Assembly (NCBI GenBank): GCA_024304985.1
Contig: JAMWZC010000002.1
Span: 124,001 to 188,000, forward strand
DNA length: 64,000 nt
Origin: Paracoccaceae bacterium
GTDB lineage: Bacteria; Pseudomonadota; Alphaproteobacteria; Rhodobacterales; Rhodobacteraceae
Direction of reading: 5' to 3'
Positions 61,254-64,000 of the stretch are shown piece after piece. Every line of letters starts with the position of its first letter. The first letter of the stretch is position 1. The translations under genes and the position numbers were made by a program. The notes below the pieces were generated by a model. The model ran no database searches. It worked only from the letters and a program-made list of their open reading frames with translations, and was not told the origin of the DNA.

Positions 61254-62162
61254 TCATGCAACCAGAAGCGTCGCCTCGCGGGACTTTGCGATACTGCGTA
61301 TGGGTTTCCATCTGTCCCGACCGGATTCTGTCGCCAGTTCCGGGAACAAGGCCAGAATCTCGGCACGTGTTTCGCTGGCCCCCGCCATCAGATAGTCACC
61401 TGGATGCAGGCTTTCGGTGGCGGCCCCTTCCGCAAAAATCACTTCGTGATGATCCATGAGGATGTGGACATAGGTGACCTGCGCGCAGGGTGCCACGCTG
61501 ATCGTGTCACCATTAACCAGTGTCTTTGCAGGGACAAGAACTTCGCTCTCGCCGAAATACATTTCGGCTTTCCAGCCGGTCATCAGCATACGATGGTTGG
61601 GTGAGACAAGCAGAGCGCGTGTGTTGCCCTGCGTATCCGGCATGAATCGGATCGGGGCAAACCGGCCGGTCCCGTCAACGGTGATCTGACCAACCCAACG
61701 GACCGGGCGCATGCCGCTGTCGCGTGTCAGCAAGAGATCCCCAGGCTGCAAGGATTCGACCGGCAGCGCCCCTTTCGCCGTGAAGATCATCGTTCCCGCG
61801 ACGAAGCAAGGAACCGGTGGCAGGTCATATTGCGTTGAAGTGTTCACAAAGGTCGAAGAGCGGAAGCTTGACGGAACAAGCACCGTGCCATCCGTCGGCA
61901 TGAAGACGGCAGACGCCCCAGCGCGATAATAGGTCACGCCTGTCATGGTCACGTTCTGACCATTGATGCGAACGGTTATCGTATCACCCACCCAGACACT
62001 GGTGACAGCGAATCCCCCGACCGTATCGCCCTGCGATGTGCCCAGTGATCCGTTGTCATTCTGATCGACAGCGGTCAGCGTTACAGGAGTCAAGCTTGTG
62101 CCAAAAAACGGCGGGTTGCCGGGGGCCATGGTGTAGAACGAGAAGCTATATTCGGTGGGCAT
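61254..62162 (-). CDS. Hint-domain (Hedgehog/intein) protein
   Basis: The 302-residue product has an N-terminal beta-rich region (about 1-115; no signal peptide seen) and a Hint domain (about 118-270). The Hint start VPCFVAGTMIFTAKG has the nucleophile-type Cys119, then PVESLQPGDLLLTRDSGMRPVRWVG, with SPNHRMLM (block-B-like TxxH variant) and LMDHHEVIFAEGAATESLHPGDY further on. There is no downstream extein or obvious endonuclease; the protein ends shortly after the domain. Such Hint proteins are common in roseobacters and are of unknown function, often on secreted calcium-binding proteins. Confidence 0.88.
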   Translation of the reverse strand: MPTEYSFSFYTMAPGNPPFFGTSLTPVTLTAVDQNDNGSLGTSQGDTVGGFAVTSVWVGDTITVRINGQNVTMTGVTYYRAGASAVFMPTDGTVLVPSSFRSSTFVNTSTQYDLPPVPCFVAGTMIFTAKGALPVESLQPGDLLLTRDSGMRPVRWVGQITVDGTGRFAPIRFMPDTQGNTRALLVSPNHRMLMTGWKAEMYFGESEVLVPAKTLVNGDTISVAPCAQVTYVHILMDHHEVIFAEGAATESLHPGDYLMAGASETRAEILALFPELATESGRDRWKPIRSIAKSREATLLVA

Positions 62163-62236
62163 TGCGCAGCTCTAACTGTCAAACATACTCAACCCTAACG
62201 CGCGAATGAGCCAAAATTTTTCAAAGATAATGTCTT

Positions 62237-62272
62237 AAAAAAGAAAAACCCGGCGAAAACACGCCGGGTTTT
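62237..62272 (-). terminator. Rho-independent terminator of gltB
   Basis: On the minus strand AAAACCCGGCG (62262-62272) pairs perfectly with CGCCGGGTTTT (62245-62255) and is followed by a T-rich run (TCTTTTTT). It lies about 35 bases past the gltB stop. Confidence 0.9.
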
Positions 62273-62305
62273 CAATAGCTTGGTAAGGTTGGTCCCGAAT
62301 ATGAC

Positions 62306-64000
62306 TTATTCGGCGGGCATCGCCTGCTTTTCGATCGTCAGGGGGTGCGGAATATGGATCAGCATCTCCTTGGGACAGACTTGGATGAAGTTGGCGCGTT
62401 CTGCCTCCCAGTGCTGGAGAATGTCCGCAGCACGCCGACTTCCGGTTTCGTCCAGATGGCGCTGGATCAACGATTTGAGCTGATCTTCCCAATAAGGGAC
62501 GGTCACCGGGCAGGTCACCAATGTCTCCATGTTCATCATCTTGGCTGCAACGCCTTCTGGGTCATAGAGATACGCCATGCCCCCGGTCATCCCTGCGCCG
62601 AAATTGGCACCGATGCCGCCCAGAATCACGGCAACGCCGCCGGTCATGTATTCGCAACCGTTGCTGCCGCAGCCTTCGACCACGACCTTGGCCCCCGAGT
62701 TACGCACAGCAAAGCGTTCACCCGCGCGGCCGGCCGCAAACAGATAACCATCCGTCGCACCGTAAAGCACGGTGTTGCCGATGATCGTGTTCTCCGACGC
62801 GACCAGCGGGCTGGCCATTGGCGGACGCACCACGATGGTTCCCCCCGAAAGGCCCTTGCCGACATAGTCATTCGCATCGCCCGACACTTCCAGCTTCAAC
62901 CCAGGTGCCGCAAAGGCCCCAAGGCTTTGGCCCGCTGATCCTGTCAGTTTGACCGTCAGGTGGTTGGGTTGCAGCGCATTGCGCATCCCGAACCGCTTGA
63001 CGATATGGCTGGAGACGCGGGTGCCGACGGTCCGATGGGTGTTCTGCACCGCATAGGACAGTTGCATCTTCTCGCCTTCCTCAAGGAAGCGCGCGGCGTC
63101 GCGGACAATCTCGGCGTCCAGCGTGTCGGGCACAACATTGCGCGGCTTGGCACGATCATAGACGATGTCACCCGCGCCATCGACGGTGATCAGAAGCGGG
63201 TTCAGGTCCAGATCGTCCAGATGCGCGGAACCACGGCTGACCTGCGACAGAAGATCGGCGCGACCGATCACCTCATCCATGCTGCGCGCACCGATGCTGG
63301 CCAGAATCTCGCGCACTTCCTGCGCGTAGAAGGTGATCAGGTTCACCACCTTGTCAGCATTGCCGGTGAATTTGGCGCGCAGCGCCTCGTCCTGCGTGCA
63401 GACGCCGACAGGGCAGGTGTTCGACTGGCACTGACGCACCATGATGCAGCCCATGGCGATCAGGGCGGCGGTGCCGATCCCGTATTCCTCGGCCCCCATC
63501 ATCGCCGCCATGACGATGTCACGTCCTGTGCGCAGACCGCCATCGGTGCGCAGCGTGATCCGGTCGCGCAGGTTGTTCATCGACAGAACCTGATGCGCCT
63601 CGGTCAGGCCCATTTCCCATGGCAAGCCAGCATACTTGATCGAGGTGGCGGGGCTGGCACCGGTGCCACCGTTATGGCCTGATATCAGGATGATATCGGC
63701 CTTGGCCTTGGCTACGCCTGCCGCAATCGTGCCAACACCCGACTGAGCCACCAGCTTGACGGTGACCTTGGCGCGCGGGTTGATCTGCTTGAGGTCATAG
63801 ATCAGCTGCGCCAGATCCTCGATCGAATAGATGTCGTGATGCGGCGGCGGGCTGATCAGCGTCACGCCCTTGGTCGAATGGCGCAGACGGGCGATCAGGT
63901 CCGTCACCTTCATACCGGGCAACTGACCACCCTCGCCGGGCTTGGCACCTTGGGCGACCTTGATTTCCAGTTCTTCACACTGGTTCAGGTATTCAGCGGT
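62306..64000 (-). CDS. gltB: Glutamate synthase large subunit GltB (5' end outside window)
   Basis: This is the C-terminal 564 codons of the NADPH glutamate synthase large chain, which makes two glutamates from glutamine and 2-oxoglutarate. Visible parts are the FMN-domain stretch KPGEGGQLPGMKV, SPPPHHDIYSIEDLAQLI, LISGHNGGTGASP, the [3Fe-4S] cysteines in CIMVRQCQSNTCPVGVC, and the glycine-rich C-terminal beta-helix (GSAGQSLGAF, GGTIVVRPP, GCGSNGCEYMTGGVAVILGG). The frame is open to the window end, so the amidotransferase domain lies beyond. The gene has its own terminator. Small subunit gltD is not in view. Confidence 0.97.
   Translation of the reverse strand, partial: TAEYLNQCEELEIKVAQGAKPGEGGQLPGMKVTDLIARLRHSTKGVTLISPPPHHDIYSIEDLAQLIYDLKQINPRAKVTVKLVAQSGVGTIAAGVAKAKADIILISGHNGGTGASPATSIKYAGLPWEMGLTEAHQVLSMNNLRDRITLRTDGGLRTGRDIVMAAMMGAEEYGIGTAALIAMGCIMVRQCQSNTCPVGVCTQDEALRAKFTGNADKVVNLITFYAQEVREILASIGARSMDEVIGRADLLSQVSRGSAHLDDLDLNPLLITVDGAGDIVYDRAKPRNVVPDTLDAEIVRDAARFLEEGEKMQLSYAVQNTHRTVGTRVSSHIVKRFGMRNALQPNHLTVKLTGSAGQSLGAFAAPGLKLEVSGDANDYVGKGLSGGTIVVRPPMASPLVASENTIIGNTVLYGATDGYLFAAGRAGERFAVRNSGAKVVVEGCGSNGCEYMTGGVAVILGGIGANFGAGMTGGMAYLYDPEGVAAKMMNMETLVTCPVTVPYWEDQLKSLIQRHLDETGSRRAADILQHWEAERANFIQVCPKEMLIHIPHPLTIEKQAMPAE

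Noticed and set aside
1-64000. CRISPR array, insertion sequence, prophage or integron
   Set aside because: No regular short repeats with spacers, transposase, integrase, capsid or recombination-site features were seen.

Overview
The window is chromosomal DNA of a high-GC alphaproteobacterium, almost certainly Rhodobacterales (Roseobacter group). The basis is gene content and protein style read by eye: petABC with a Rhodobacter-type Rieske protein, the petP-petR regulator pair, a paaABCDE phenylacetyl-CoA oxygenase operon, an FzlA-like division protein, a Hint-domain protein and several amine/polyamine ABC transporters. No similarity search or tree was run. I see no transposase, integrase, phage gene, CRISPR array, rRNA or plasmid function, and no clear pseudogene.

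Layout. 1-2018: end of a pst-pho operon (pstB partial, phoU, phoB). 2030-3682: glutaredoxin/MauE fusion and a membrane DUF305 protein. 3851-3926: tRNA-Lys. 4024-7610: dapF-mtaB, a GST and an outer-membrane barrel. 7886-10592: cytochrome bc1 operon petABC. 10658-13994: thiBPQ thiamin transporter behind a TPP riboswitch. 14091-19604: aroC, permeases, an HU protein, AMP nucleosidase and a VOC protein. 19605-23249: paaABCDE, with a striking inverted repeat upstream. 23356-29947: a YeeZ-like epimerase, ExoD, the xseB-ispA-dxs isoprenoid operon, a small-molecule kinase and a deacetylase. 30005-32930: petPR, ilvE, cobO.

33-51 kb is the most distinctive part: two adjacent amine-catabolism modules, each with a class-III aminotransferase, a GntR regulator and a complete four-component Pot-type ABC transporter. 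Module A also has an SDR, a creatinase/ectoine-hydrolase-like M24 protein lacking metal ligands, and an ArgE-type deacetylase. Module B has a PuuB-like FAD oxidase. Each module has palindromes that look like operators for its own GntR protein. Module B is probably putrescine uptake and oxidation. Module A resembles the logic of ectoine breakdown (ring opening, deacetylation, transamination) built from a different transporter and deacetylase, and is the best candidate here for an undescribed pathway.

51-64 kb holds a DMT permease, an outer-membrane protein, dgkA, msrA-msrB, kbl-tdh (threonine to glycine), a lone HyuA-type hydantoinase, queG-fzlA-mtgA, the Hint protein and the 3' part of gltB. 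A short dispersed intergenic repeat (core TTCTTCTTGC...AAATATCC or a related form) occurs at seven places across the window.
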